A stretch of DNA of 39,733 bases from positions 1 through 39,733 of IMG/VR virus record IMGVR_UViG_3300031772_007143; one strand, written 5' to 3'. Positions 1-7,333 of the stretch are shown piece by piece (within the stretch, counting starts at the first letter, position 1; each line of letters begins with the position of its first letter). The notes under the pieces are model-generated. The model worked only from the letters and a program-made list of their open reading frames with translations. It ran no database searches and was not told where the DNA came from. The translations under genes and the position numbers were made by a program. The stretch comes from a virus.

Positions 1-48
1 CTCGAACACCCTGTGAAACACCGGGTACAGCCGGCTCAAGTCACTCAT
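1..48 (-). CDS. N-terminus of an unidentified protein (cut by window edge)
   Basis: An ATG at position 48 on the minus strand opens a frame of 16 codons (MSDLSRLYPVFHRVFE) that runs off the window. A good Shine-Dalgarno sequence (GAGGAG) lies just upstream, and the ATG is 10 bases after the stop of the clamp-like gene, as in the rest of the operon. Too little protein is visible to assign a function. Confidence 0.55.
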   Translation of the reverse strand, partial: MSDLSRLYPVFHRVFE

Positions 49-58
49 CGGCTACTCC

Positions 59-1102
59 TCACAGCCGCGGCCACAACAGCTCCAGCCGCCAGCCACTGTG
101 AATCGACAACGGGCTCGTCTTGCCCGCAAACTGCATGCCCAACATGGACGTCCGACACGCCTTCACCGCGGCCACTAGCGCCTTGGCCGAAACGAGCACT
201 GCGTCAACGATCGGATCGCCGAGTAGCCCGACGACCGGCACGGTCGCCCGATAGTCCCGCCCCTCAGTCGTCTGCACATGAGCCCGGATCTCCAACTCGT
301 CAGCGTTCGCGTGCAGCCGGAACGTCTGGGTATCGCTCACCCGCACACCCGCTTTCACGGCCTTGGCAAACGCCGCATGGTCGACCACGAACCCGTGGGC
401 AATCGCCTTCTCCCAATTCTCCTCCAGCTCGGGCGCCCGCTGCTCCTGCAACACCGCCCACCGAACTTCCGTGCCCACGCGCGCCCACACGTACTGGCCA
501 GCACGACCCACCTGCACCGACCCGACCGGCCAGCCGTCGAAGAACTCGACGGGCACCTGGCCCACGAACTCAGGGATCGCCAACCAGGCGACGGACACGC
601 GCTCCGCGTCCGTCGCGTCCACGAACGACTTGTGAAACCGGACGACCCGCAGCATCTCCGGACTGTGCCGGCCGCCCGCCGCATGCACGATGTCCAGGAC
701 CGTCCGCCAGTCCTCACCCGCGACCTCCCGCCAATTGATGGGGAACTCGGGGAATACCGGATAGGCCGTGGCATCCTCGGCCGTCAGGTCGAACCGGCGC
801 GACCGGCCGGCGAACAGCACCAGCTTGCCGTCCTCTTGCCCGGCCGTGACCGGCTGGTCCACCGCAGTCTTCAACCGCGCGGGCTCGACCAACACGCTCG
901 GCAGCGACTGGTCCACGTAACCGATGAAGCCCACCCGGGACGTCCGACACGTCACGTACGGCCAGGCCCATCCGTCCGGGGCACCGACCGCGCCCACCCC
1001 GAACTTCACCTTCTGGAGCACCAGGCCCAGGCGCTCGCGCTCTTCCTTCGACGCCCGGCCGAGCACGCGGATCGCCCGCTTGCACGCGGTTTGCACGTCC
1101 AT
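59..1102 (-). CDS. Sliding-clamp-like protein (DnaN/beta-clamp fold)
   Basis: A protein of 347 residues, close to the usual 360-370 of bacterial beta clamps. The match is by pattern. Around residues 105-117 there is an acidic stretch followed by FPEFP, like the daedFPxLP segment of DnaN. Residues 250-290 read like the strand pair before the last clamp subdomain. The C-terminus (DAVLVSAKALVAAVKAC, then an FAGKTSPL strand, ending LELLWPRL) copies the DnaN ending, where a long helix precedes a P-L strand and the MPxRL tail. A clamp would tether the family A polymerase encoded upstream. The start overlaps the preceding stop as TAATG, so it is probably translationally coupled. No clamp loader is seen in the window. 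Assignment is from family resemblance only. Confidence 0.6.
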   Translation of the reverse strand: MDVQTACKRAIRVLGRASKEERERLGLVLQKVKFGVGAVGAPDGWAWPYVTCRTSRVGFIGYVDQSLPSVLVEPARLKTAVDQPVTAGQEDGKLVLFAGRSRRFDLTAEDATAYPVFPEFPINWREVAGEDWRTVLDIVHAAGGRHSPEMLRVVRFHKSFVDATDAERVSVAWLAIPEFVGQVPVEFFDGWPVGSVQVGRAGQYVWARVGTEVRWAVLQEQRAPELEENWEKAIAHGFVVDHAAFAKAVKAGVRVSDTQTFRLHANADELEIRAHVQTTEGRDYRATVPVVGLLGDPIVDAVLVSAKALVAAVKACRTSMLGMQFAGKTSPLSIHSGWRLELLWPRL

Positions 1103-1335
1103 TAGTTCTCCCCCACCATCTTGGTCGACGCGTCCATGATCGCCTGAGCCTCTTGCTGCGCAGCCAGCACGGCCGGCCGATCATTGGGCGAGACCACCCG
1201 GCCCAGCAGCAACTGCGCCAGCTCACCGATGACTAGGATCTCGTGCTTGGTCAGCTCAGCATCGTGCGCCAGCTCGATATAGCTGGCCGCGATCGAGTCG
1301 GCGGCCATCATCGAAAATTGATCAACTCCCCGCAT
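1102..1335 (-). CDS. Small hypothetical protein
   Basis: A 77-residue, mostly helical, acidic protein with no motif I recognise. It sits between two other small genes. Its stop overlaps the clamp-like gene as TAATG, and its 5' end overlaps the end of the 70-residue gene upstream by 14 bases. An alternative start is the Met-Met pair at residues 9-10. It is kept because it fills the operon without gaps. Function unknown. Confidence 0.5.
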   Translation of the reverse strand: MRGVDQFSMMAADSIAASYIELAHDAELTKHEILVIGELAQLLLGRVVSPNDRPAVLAAQQEAQAIMDASTKMVGEN

Positions 1336-1534
1336 GGCCCACCCCTGCCCCTAGTTTCGTCCGCAGCTCGCGCACGCGATCCCGGTCCTCAGGCGTGAAC
1401 CCGGTCAGCGATTGCACGAGCGCCTGGCCTAGCGCATAGAGCAACAGACCCCGCTCGTCCTCAGTGATCACCATCGGCGCCACCGGACTGTCCAGCACCG
1501 CGATCAGCATCACCGGCTTTTTCGTATCGCCCAT
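1322..1534 (-). CDS. Small hypothetical protein, 70 aa
   Basis: The frame is open much further upstream, but the upstream part is an Arg/Pro-rich shadow of the next gene. The real start is taken as the ATG at 1534 (MGDTKKPVMLIAVLDSPVAP), two bases after the upstream stop. The C-terminal half is helical and charged (EDRDRVRELRTKL). No family recognised. Its position in a tightly packed operon supports it being a gene. Confidence 0.55.
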   Translation of the reverse strand: MGDTKKPVMLIAVLDSPVAPMVITEDERGLLLYALGQALVQSLTGFTPEDRDRVRELRTKLGAGVGHAGS

Positions 1535-1536
1535 AG

Positions 1537-2169
1537 TCACACCACCGTGGCCAGCCAATCGAGCTGGGTCTGCGACAACGCGCGACCCGCCGCCAGCTGC
1601 TCCTTCACAGTGTCCAGAATCTTGCCGTATTGGTCCAGCCCTGGCGTGCGCGCCAGGGCAGCTTGCTGCTCGGCCACCCCGGCGGGAACACCGATCGCCC
1701 GGCAGAATCGCCGGTATTGGTAATAGCAGCGAACGCAAAGCCCCAGCGCGTACGCCGGCCGCTTGTCCGACGTGCACCAGAGGCACGCGTAGAGCCGGTG
1801 GCGCGCCTGCCAGTAGTCGTGCTGCAACCAGCACAGGATGTCGTCCATCTGCTCGTCGGTGATGAGGTACGCGCCCCGCTGGCACAGCCGCTTCCACTTC
1901 TGGTGCAGCGCGCGCTGGGCGCGCAGGATCTGCGTCCGCGAGTACCCCGTGTCCTGAAGCAGCTGGTGGAGCGTCCACGCCCCGCGGGTGAACCCGCCTT
2001 GGCCGCCCGATCGATTGAGCTTTGCGTACAGGGCGCCGCGGCTGCGATGCTTCGGCGCGCCCGGCCAATCGTACCCCGGGTCGGTCTGGCGCTCGAACCA
2101 GACGAACCCGTAGATGCCCACGCCGTCGAGCAGCATCGCCTCTTCTTTTTTGCTCCACTTGCGCGCCAC
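1537..2169 (-). CDS. Putative DNA-binding protein with SANT/Myb-like and HTH segments and a CxxC pair
   Basis: A 210-residue basic protein. Residues 4-55 (WSKKEEAMLLDGVGIYG, then a conserved-looking RSRGALYAKLNR) resemble a SANT/Myb three-helix unit. Residues 60-95 (TLHQLLQDTGYSRTQILRAQRAL) read as a helix-turn-helix. Further on CLWC and CVRC, about 17 residues apart, could bind one zinc ion. The start is GTG at 2169, chosen because GAGGGATG lies at a normal distance; the ATG nearby is in another frame. It is likely a transcription or replication regulator, but no partner or target can be read from the sequence. Confidence 0.5.
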   Translation of the reverse strand: MARKWSKKEEAMLLDGVGIYGFVWFERQTDPGYDWPGAPKHRSRGALYAKLNRSGGQGGFTRGAWTLHQLLQDTGYSRTQILRAQRALHQKWKRLCQRGAYLITDEQMDDILCWLQHDYWQARHRLYACLWCTSDKRPAYALGLCVRCYYQYRRFCRAIGVPAGVAEQQAALARTPGLDQYGKILDTVKEQLAAGRALSQTQLDWLATVV

Positions 2170-2173
2170 CCGT

Positions 2174-2875
2174 TCATCCCTCGTCGTCCTTCATTGGAGT
2201 ATCGGTCGGCGGGGCCGCCGTGTCCTGCTGCACTTGCCCGCGCATAGCCTCCCGGCGAGCGCGCATCAGCTCGCGCCCGAGCAGCCGCGCCTCGTCCGGG
2301 GACAGCGGGGTCGCCCCGGCCGGCGCCAACGCGGCCGGGACCACCCCGACGGCCGCCCCGTTACCCGGGGCACTATCCGGCCGACGGGCCTCAATCTTCT
2401 GCCGCCACGTGTCCATCGTGCCCACCAGCTTGATAATCGCGCCCAACATGCCCTCGTAGGAATTGGGCATCGCGTTCTTCAGCTTGGCCGTCGCATCGTC
2501 GAACAACCCGACCAGGACCGCCAGCTCCGCCCGGTACATCCGGAGCAGTTGCGCGCCCATCTGGCTCTCGACCAGCCGGCGCGCCCGGTCCTCGCTTTCG
2601 CGCCGCCGGGCCACCCACCCGTCCTGCTGGCTCCACTGCGACAACATCTTGCCCGACACTTGGTCGAACGGCGGTTGGCGCACCATCTCCGCGATCGTCA
2701 CATCACTCAGCGCATAGTAGAACCCGGCCGACAGACGCAGCTTCTCCAAGTCACGCCCGCGCCCGCCCAACTGAGCCGCCACTACGTGCTCAGCCGTCAC
2801 CGGTTGCCGCCGCGACTTCTTCGGCGGCACCGGCGGGTCAACCGGGGGTACCCGCTTTTTCTTTGGCGGAACCAT
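2174..2875 (-). CDS. HTH protein, possible small-terminase-like
   Basis: 233 residues. The N-terminus is very basic and Pro-rich (PPKKKR, PPKKSRR). Residues 55-90 form a helix-turn-helix (VTIAEMVRQPPF, VSGKMLSQWSQQDGW) ending in the W-x3-DGW-x-R pattern common in phage small terminase subunits and related DNA-recognition proteins. The centre is helical, with a coiled-coil-like stretch after residue 95. The C-terminus is Ala/Pro-rich and probably disordered. No large terminase adjoins it, so a terminase role is only one option; a replication-origin or regulatory DNA-binding role is equally open. The ATG at 2875 overlaps the end of the upstream gene by 38 bases. Confidence 0.45.
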   Translation of the reverse strand: MVPPKKKRVPPVDPPVPPKKSRRQPVTAEHVVAAQLGGRGRDLEKLRLSAGFYYALSDVTIAEMVRQPPFDQVSGKMLSQWSQQDGWVARRRESEDRARRLVESQMGAQLLRMYRAELAVLVGLFDDATAKLKNAMPNSYEGMLGAIIKLVGTMDTWRQKIEARRPDSAPGNGAAVGVVPAALAPAGATPLSPDEARLLGRELMRARREAMRGQVQQDTAAPPTDTPMKDDEG

Positions 2876-3146
2876 AACGCCTCATCCTGTTCCCGTCCAC
2901 GCGCGCGGCCAACTCCACCTTGGTGTCCGTCCACACCTGGCGCACGATCGTCAGCGCCCCCTTCTGCCCCATCCGGGACACGGCCTCGTCCAGAACGCGG
3001 AACACCGGCTGCGCCGGCCCACCCGGCGACGGCTCGAACTGGACGTCCACGGCGGGCCGGCCGCGCAGACCCATCAGCCCGCTCATCCGCAGGCTCGCCC
3101 ACTCGACGGCCTCGACCAGCAGGTCCTCATTGAGCAGTGTGATCAT
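2838..3146 (-). CDS. Hypothetical protein, 102 aa
   Basis: The start overlaps the methyltransferase stop as ATGA, which supports translation. The first 75 residues form a plausible globular mix of helix and strand. The last 20 or so (RMRRYGSAKEKAGTPG) overlap the next gene and look less ordered. No known family recognised. Confidence 0.5.
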   Translation of the reverse strand: MITLLNEDLLVEAVEWASLRMSGLMGLRGRPAVDVQFEPSPGGPAQPVFRVLDEAVSRMGQKGALTIVRQVWTDTKVELAARVDGNRMRRYGSAKEKAGTPG

Positions 3147-4408
3147 CGGGGCGGCTCCTCCGCGTCCGGGTCGAACACCAGGTCGTCCTGGTTCATCACC
3201 GTCGTGACGGCCTTCAACTCACCGCCGAACACATTGTTCCGCGACCAGTCGACGCCCATGAACAACCGCAATTGCGCCCGCCCCCCGAACTGCGTCTGCA
3301 ACGCCGGGGGAATGGGGATCACGATCTCCCACGCACCTGGCGGGCAGGGCGTGGGCGGGGGCAAGGCCACGACCGGCCGCTCTTGCGGGGGCTCGGGCAG
3401 CGGCACACCCGGCAACGGGATCTGCTTGGCCTTCTTGGGCGTGGGCGGGACCGGCGGCAACTCCACCGGATCCATCTCATCCGGTACAATCGCCGGTTCA
3501 CCATCTGGTGTTTCCACCCGATCAACCTTCACTGGATTGCGCTTCTTCGCCACCATCTTCAACTCCTCCATCACAGCTTGAATAAACACCGACGCTACTT
3601 GCGGGACGATCGCGTTCCCGTAGGCGCGCAATTTGCCCACCCTATTGGATACCCCATGAGCCAACGGGAATGATCCGGGTTCAACTGGCCGGGACTTCCC
3701 GTCGCGGCAGGGAACCCAATCGCAGTTAGACCAGCTGCCCCCGGCAACCGATCCGATCCCTGCCCTGGCCCACCCTTTGGCCCGTCCTGCTGGCAAGGGG
3801 TTGGCCACGATGCTAATTTCGCCACCCCCGGCAACTTCAACACCCGCTTGTCGTGATCCCCCCGACTGTACGCGTACTGAGAACCCGTCGCGGCGTTGAC
3901 CACCGGAGATGGCCACGAACCACAACCGTTGTCGGATGTGCGGCGCACCGACGCCCGCCGCGCACAAATCCGCCGCCCTGACGGCGTAATCCGCTCCTTC
4001 CAGGTCAGCGCAAACAGCGTCGAACCAGCGGAGTCCATCAGGACTCGCAACCTGCTCGCCAAAGATGATTGCAGGGCGGCATTGGGCGATGAGCTTGAAC
4101 CAGGCAGGCCACAGGTGTCGGTCATCCGCAAACCCCTTATGCTTACCCGCCGCACTAAACGGCTGGCATGGGCACGAGCCGGTCCAGACCGGAACGTCCA
4201 CCGGCCAACCCGCCATCTGCAACGCCAGGTCCCAACCACCGATGCCGGCGAAGAAGTGACACCTAGTATAATCCCCCAGCTCGGCCGGCGTGACATCCAA
4301 AATGCTGCGCCCGTCCACCCGGCCGGCCAATAGATGGTCAGCCTCAATCAAGTTAACCAACCACTGCGCCGGGTACGCCGCATTCTCGTTGTAGTACGCA
4401 CCCGGCAT
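3143..4408 (-). CDS. DNA cytosine-C5 methyltransferase with C-terminal Pro-rich tail and extra domain
   Basis: Residues 1-280 are a Dcm-type C5 methyltransferase that transfers a methyl group from S-adenosylmethionine to cytosine in DNA. Motif I is FFAGIGGWDLAL (about 52-63), motif IV has the catalytic cysteine in GSCPCQPFS (77-85), the ENV motif is GEQV, motif VIII is IRQRLWFVA, and motif X is YGNAIVPQVA. After residue 284 comes a Pro-rich linker and an unrecognised domain (PGAWEIVIPIPPAL, FMGVDWSRNNVF). The ATG at 4408 is preferred over GTG at 4417 because GAGG precedes it. An ATG at 3556 with a strong GGAGGAG could start the C-terminal part separately. It probably protects phage DNA from host restriction; no matching nuclease is seen. 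Confidence 0.85.
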   Translation of the reverse strand: MPGAYYNENAAYPAQWLVNLIEADHLLAGRVDGRSILDVTPAELGDYTRCHFFAGIGGWDLALQMAGWPVDVPVWTGSCPCQPFSAAGKHKGFADDRHLWPAWFKLIAQCRPAIIFGEQVASPDGLRWFDAVCADLEGADYAVRAADLCAAGVGAPHIRQRLWFVAISGGQRRDGFSVRVQSGGSRQAGVEVAGGGEISIVANPLPAGRAKGWARAGIGSVAGGSWSNCDWVPCRDGKSRPVEPGSFPLAHGVSNRVGKLRAYGNAIVPQVASVFIQAVMEELKMVAKKRNPVKVDRVETPDGEPAIVPDEMDPVELPPVPPTPKKAKQIPLPGVPLPEPPQERPVVALPPPTPCPPGAWEIVIPIPPALQTQFGGRAQLRLFMGVDWSRNNVFGGELKAVTTVMNQDDLVFDPDAEEPPR

Positions 4409-4417
4409 CGACCTCAC

Positions 4418-4999
4418 CTACCCGACCAAAAACATATCCCGCAATCGTATCCACTCTTCGGCCGCCAGATACGCATGGGCCAACGCGTCCGTCACATGCT
4501 CCTGCTGTGACGGTACGATCCCATTCAACTTCTCTGACGCCCCAACTACCAACTCCGTGACAGCCACCCCTACGTCGCCCTTGCTCGCGTTCTTACGCCC
4601 GGCGAACACACGCTTCAGGTCGCCCGGCGTGAACACGAACGGGGTGATCCGACGCGCCCAACAAAAGCAACAAGCCGTCTGATAGGCCAAACCGACCTTC
4701 CACGCATTCCCGCCCTGCCGGCCCGCCCACGGCGTGTACGCTTCAATTCCCATGGCCATCACCGGCTGATACCGGTCCGCCACCAGGGTCAGCGCATCCC
4801 ACAGCTCGCGCAGACGCCGTTGGTCGTCGCCAGTCATCCGGGTCGACCGCAACTCCTTCTTCGACGCCTTCTCCGTCTTCACCAGCCGCAGGTCGATCAC
4901 CCGCAGGTCGGGCAGCTGAAGGACCGCCACACCCGTCGTCGCCAGCCCCGGGTCGACGCCGATCGCGTACGCGTGGCGCGGGACAATATCCGGCGTCAT
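4418..4999 (-). CDS. RuvC-like Holliday-junction resolvase
   Basis: 193 residues with the RNase H-fold of RuvC: GVDPGLATTGVAVL with the first catalytic Asp near residue 14, MGIEAYTPW with the Glu near residue 86, and near the end EHVTDALAHAYLAAEEW, which supplies the last acidic and His/Asp positions. RuvC-type enzymes cleave four-way junctions, in phages often to clear branched DNA before packaging. This fits beside UvsX, UvsW and gp46/47-like genes. The ATG at 4999 overlaps the preceding stop as ATGA and has AGAGG upstream. The open frame before it (to 5194) is Gly/Arg-rich shadow and was excluded. Confidence 0.8.
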   Translation of the reverse strand: MTPDIVPRHAYAIGVDPGLATTGVAVLQLPDLRVIDLRLVKTEKASKKELRSTRMTGDDQRRLRELWDALTLVADRYQPVMAMGIEAYTPWAGRQGGNAWKVGLAYQTACCFCWARRITPFVFTPGDLKRVFAGRKNASKGDVGVAVTELVVGASEKLNGIVPSQQEHVTDALAHAYLAAEEWIRLRDMFLVG

Positions 5000-5406
5000 G
5001 TGGTTACCTCTTCGGACTTCGCCTGCGCTTCCGCCTGCGCATCCGCTGCGGCCGTCTGCGTCTCCGCCTGCTTGATCACCCGTGCCGCCTCGGCCGTGCT
5101 CAGCTTGGTCGCGCGCAAAAACTCGACGTTGTGCGTGACGACCAGCACCGGCTTCCGCAGCTCCTTGACCGCCGCGTCGCGCAACCGATCGCACGACGCG
5201 CGGCTCGTCGTCTCGGGCACGCTCAGGACCACCCGGTTCCCCAGCTCGCCCTCGACGTAATGGGCGTGCCCGTCAATCAGCAGCTCTTCGCCGTCTCCGA
5301 CGCGGAACAGCGACTCCAGCTTGTAGACCAGGGCTGCCCGCCGCTCCCGCCGGTTGCGCTGGGGATTCGACGGCCGGGGAGACTTGGTGACCAACTTGCG
5401 CTTCAT
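4996..5406 (-). CDS. Hypothetical basic protein with Ala/Gln-rich tail
   Basis: 136 residues from the ATG at 5406, chosen because GGAGG lies about 9 bases upstream; another ATG lies at 5442. The N-terminal 25 residues are strongly basic (KRKLVTKSPRPSNPQRNRRERRA). The middle has strands (EELLIDGHAHYVEGELGNRVVLSVPE). The tail is a low-complexity Ala/Gln/Glu helix. The start lies 134 bases inside the SbcC-like gene, an unusually long overlap for this region; the overlapped SbcC end looks like unconstrained Pro/Ala/Arg sequence. No family recognised. Confidence 0.6.
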   Translation of the reverse strand: MKRKLVTKSPRPSNPQRNRRERRAALVYKLESLFRVGDGEELLIDGHAHYVEGELGNRVVLSVPETTSRASCDRLRDAAVKELRKPVLVVTHNVEFLRATKLSTAEAARVIKQAETQTAAADAQAEAQAKSEEVTT

Positions 5407-7333
5407 CGACGCGACCCTCCACAAGGATTTGACTCCGGCCACCCTGGCGCACGACCGTCAGTTGGTGGTCAAAATGACTTTGGAATGTGCTGTCGTGCTC
5501 GATCACAAAAATGCTGCCCCGCTCCGCCTTGAGCCCGCGCAACATCTCGACCACGGCCTCGCCGCCCGCCGCGTCCACGTGCTTGAATACTTCGTCCAGA
5601 ATCAGCAGGTCATACGCGTGCTTCGCCCGGGCTGCCACCAGCCGACTGAGCCCGAAATCGACGGCCCAGGCGATGCGCCGCTTCTCCCCGCCGCTCCAAC
5701 TCCGGTAATTGCGCTCGCTGATCGTCCCGTCCGGATTCCAACGGAACAGCCGGGGGTTGATCTGATTGGCCAGCCGGCCGGTCGTCCGACCTTGCGTCTG
5801 GGTCTCAAACCGCATCCAGAACGTACCACCCGTCAACAGCTGCACCCACCGGTTCGCCGCGTCCGTCAGCTCGTTCAACCGGTAGTCCAGGATGTACGAG
5901 ACCAGCCCCTTGGGCCCGAACGCCTTGTTCCAGAACTCCCAATGCGCGACATTCCGGGCCGCCTGCTGGACCGACACATCGTAGCCCGACCGGCGCTGCG
6001 TCAACTCGGCCACACGCCCCAGGTGCTCCTGCTGCTTCTGCACGAACGGGTTGACCGCCTGCTGCTCACGCGCCAGGTCCGCCTGGGCCAACTGCACCAC
6101 CTGCTGCGTCTGCTGCCACTCACGCTCACCGGCGCGTGCCCGCTCCAACTGCTCCATCTTCTGGTGCAGCCACTGCGAGCGCGCGAGCACCCGTTGGGAT
6201 TCCTGCGCCTCGGCCGCCACGACCTCCACCCGGATCTGCGCCAGCGTGGCCTCCCACTGGGGCAGCGCCCGGGCGGCATCCGCCTCGGCCGCCCGTTCCT
6301 TCTCCAACTCCACTTGCATCGCCACCAGCTCGCGCTGCACGTGCTCGCCCGTGATCTGCTGGCCACACGCCGAGCACACACCACCCGCCTGTTGGCGCAT
6401 CTGCTCCATCTGCCGCTCGATCTTCTGCGCCCGACGTCCCGCATCTACCCGCGCAATCGCCCACCGATCATACGCTAGCTGGGCTTCCTGTTTGCGGGCA
6501 GCAAACTCCATGGCCGGCGACGGATAAACCCGACGCTTCTCCCATTCAATCTCGCCCGCCAACTGCTGTACCACCTGGGCATCGTGGGCGGGCACCTGCT
6601 GCTGGGCGTGCTGCGCCATCTCCAGACGCATCCGCAACGTCCCCAGCGCTTCCGCGTGCCGCCCCTCCCACTGCTGAATCTGCGGCACCCAGTCGATGCC
6701 GCGCAACGCCATCAGCTCGCCGTCCATCTGCCGGGTCTGCCCGTCGAGCTGCACCTGCTGCTGCCGCAGGTCCACCAGCTTGGCGGCCACGCGCTCCCGG
6801 TAGACCTCCAGGTCGGACAGGCCCAGAATACGCGTCAGGATCTCGATCCGCTGGGCGTCCGTCGCGTCCATGAAATTCCACATCGCGTCCTGCGAGAAAT
6901 ACACGGCCGCGTGGAATACCTCGCGGTCCATGCCCAGCAACTCGTCCAGAATCTTCTGCGTCTCCGACAGGTCGAGCGCGTCCAACAGGTCGTTCCCGCG
7001 CTGCACGTGCAGCTCGGTCTTGCGCCCGCGCGTGCGCACCCGCTGGACCATCAGCTGCTGACCCTGGTCATCGACCAACCGGGCATCCACTTCGCACGCG
7101 GTCGCGTTGTCGTTGACCACGCTGTCCACGTTGTCCCCGCGCGGGACCTCCCCGTAGAGCACCCAGTCGAGCGCGTCGAACAACGTCGACTTGCCCGCCC
7201 CGTTGCTGTTCATCCGCGGCTCGTCCAGATTCTTGCCCAGCACCAGCGTGAGCCCGTGGCCCGCCAGCTCGAACTTCTGGCTGCCCGCGAACGAACCGAA
7301 ATTGACGACCCGAATGGATTCTATTTTCATCAT
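5273..7333 (-). CDS. SbcC/Rad50-like recombination ATPase (T4 gp46 type)
   Basis: 686 residues. The N-terminal ATPase half has Walker A in NSNGAGKST (42-50) and a Q-loop region (VYFSQDAMW, about 144-152). A long coiled coil is broken by a zinc-hook CSAC at 320-323. The C-terminal half has the ABC signature SWSGGEKRR (545-553) and Walker B LLILDEVF (576-583) with a D-loop. With the SbcD-like nuclease just upstream it should form the complex that resects DNA ends for recombination-dependent replication. The start ATGATGA overlaps the SbcD-like stop, so the two subunits are coupled. The last 50 or so residues are Pro/Ala/Arg-rich and overlap the next gene, probably a non-conserved extension. Confidence 0.93.
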   Translation of the reverse strand: MMKIESIRVVNFGSFAGSQKFELAGHGLTLVLGKNLDEPRMNSNGAGKSTLFDALDWVLYGEVPRGDNVDSVVNDNATACEVDARLVDDQGQQLMVQRVRTRGRKTELHVQRGNDLLDALDLSETQKILDELLGMDREVFHAAVYFSQDAMWNFMDATDAQRIEILTRILGLSDLEVYRERVAAKLVDLRQQQVQLDGQTRQMDGELMALRGIDWVPQIQQWEGRHAEALGTLRMRLEMAQHAQQQVPAHDAQVVQQLAGEIEWEKRRVYPSPAMEFAARKQEAQLAYDRWAIARVDAGRRAQKIERQMEQMRQQAGGVCSACGQQITGEHVQRELVAMQVELEKERAAEADAARALPQWEATLAQIRVEVVAAEAQESQRVLARSQWLHQKMEQLERARAGEREWQQTQQVVQLAQADLAREQQAVNPFVQKQQEHLGRVAELTQRRSGYDVSVQQAARNVAHWEFWNKAFGPKGLVSYILDYRLNELTDAANRWVQLLTGGTFWMRFETQTQGRTTGRLANQINPRLFRWNPDGTISERNYRSWSGGEKRRIAWAVDFGLSRLVAARAKHAYDLLILDEVFKHVDAAGGEAVVEMLRGLKAERGSIFVIEHDSTFQSHFDHQLTVVRQGGRSQILVEGRVDEAQVGHQVSPAVESPAQPAGAAGSPGLQAGVAVPRRRRRRAAD

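Noticed and set aside
5000-5194. N-terminal extension of the RuvC-like gene
   Set aside because: Gly/Arg/Ala-rich shadow of the upstream gene; the ATG at 4999 has a ribosome site and ATGA coupling.
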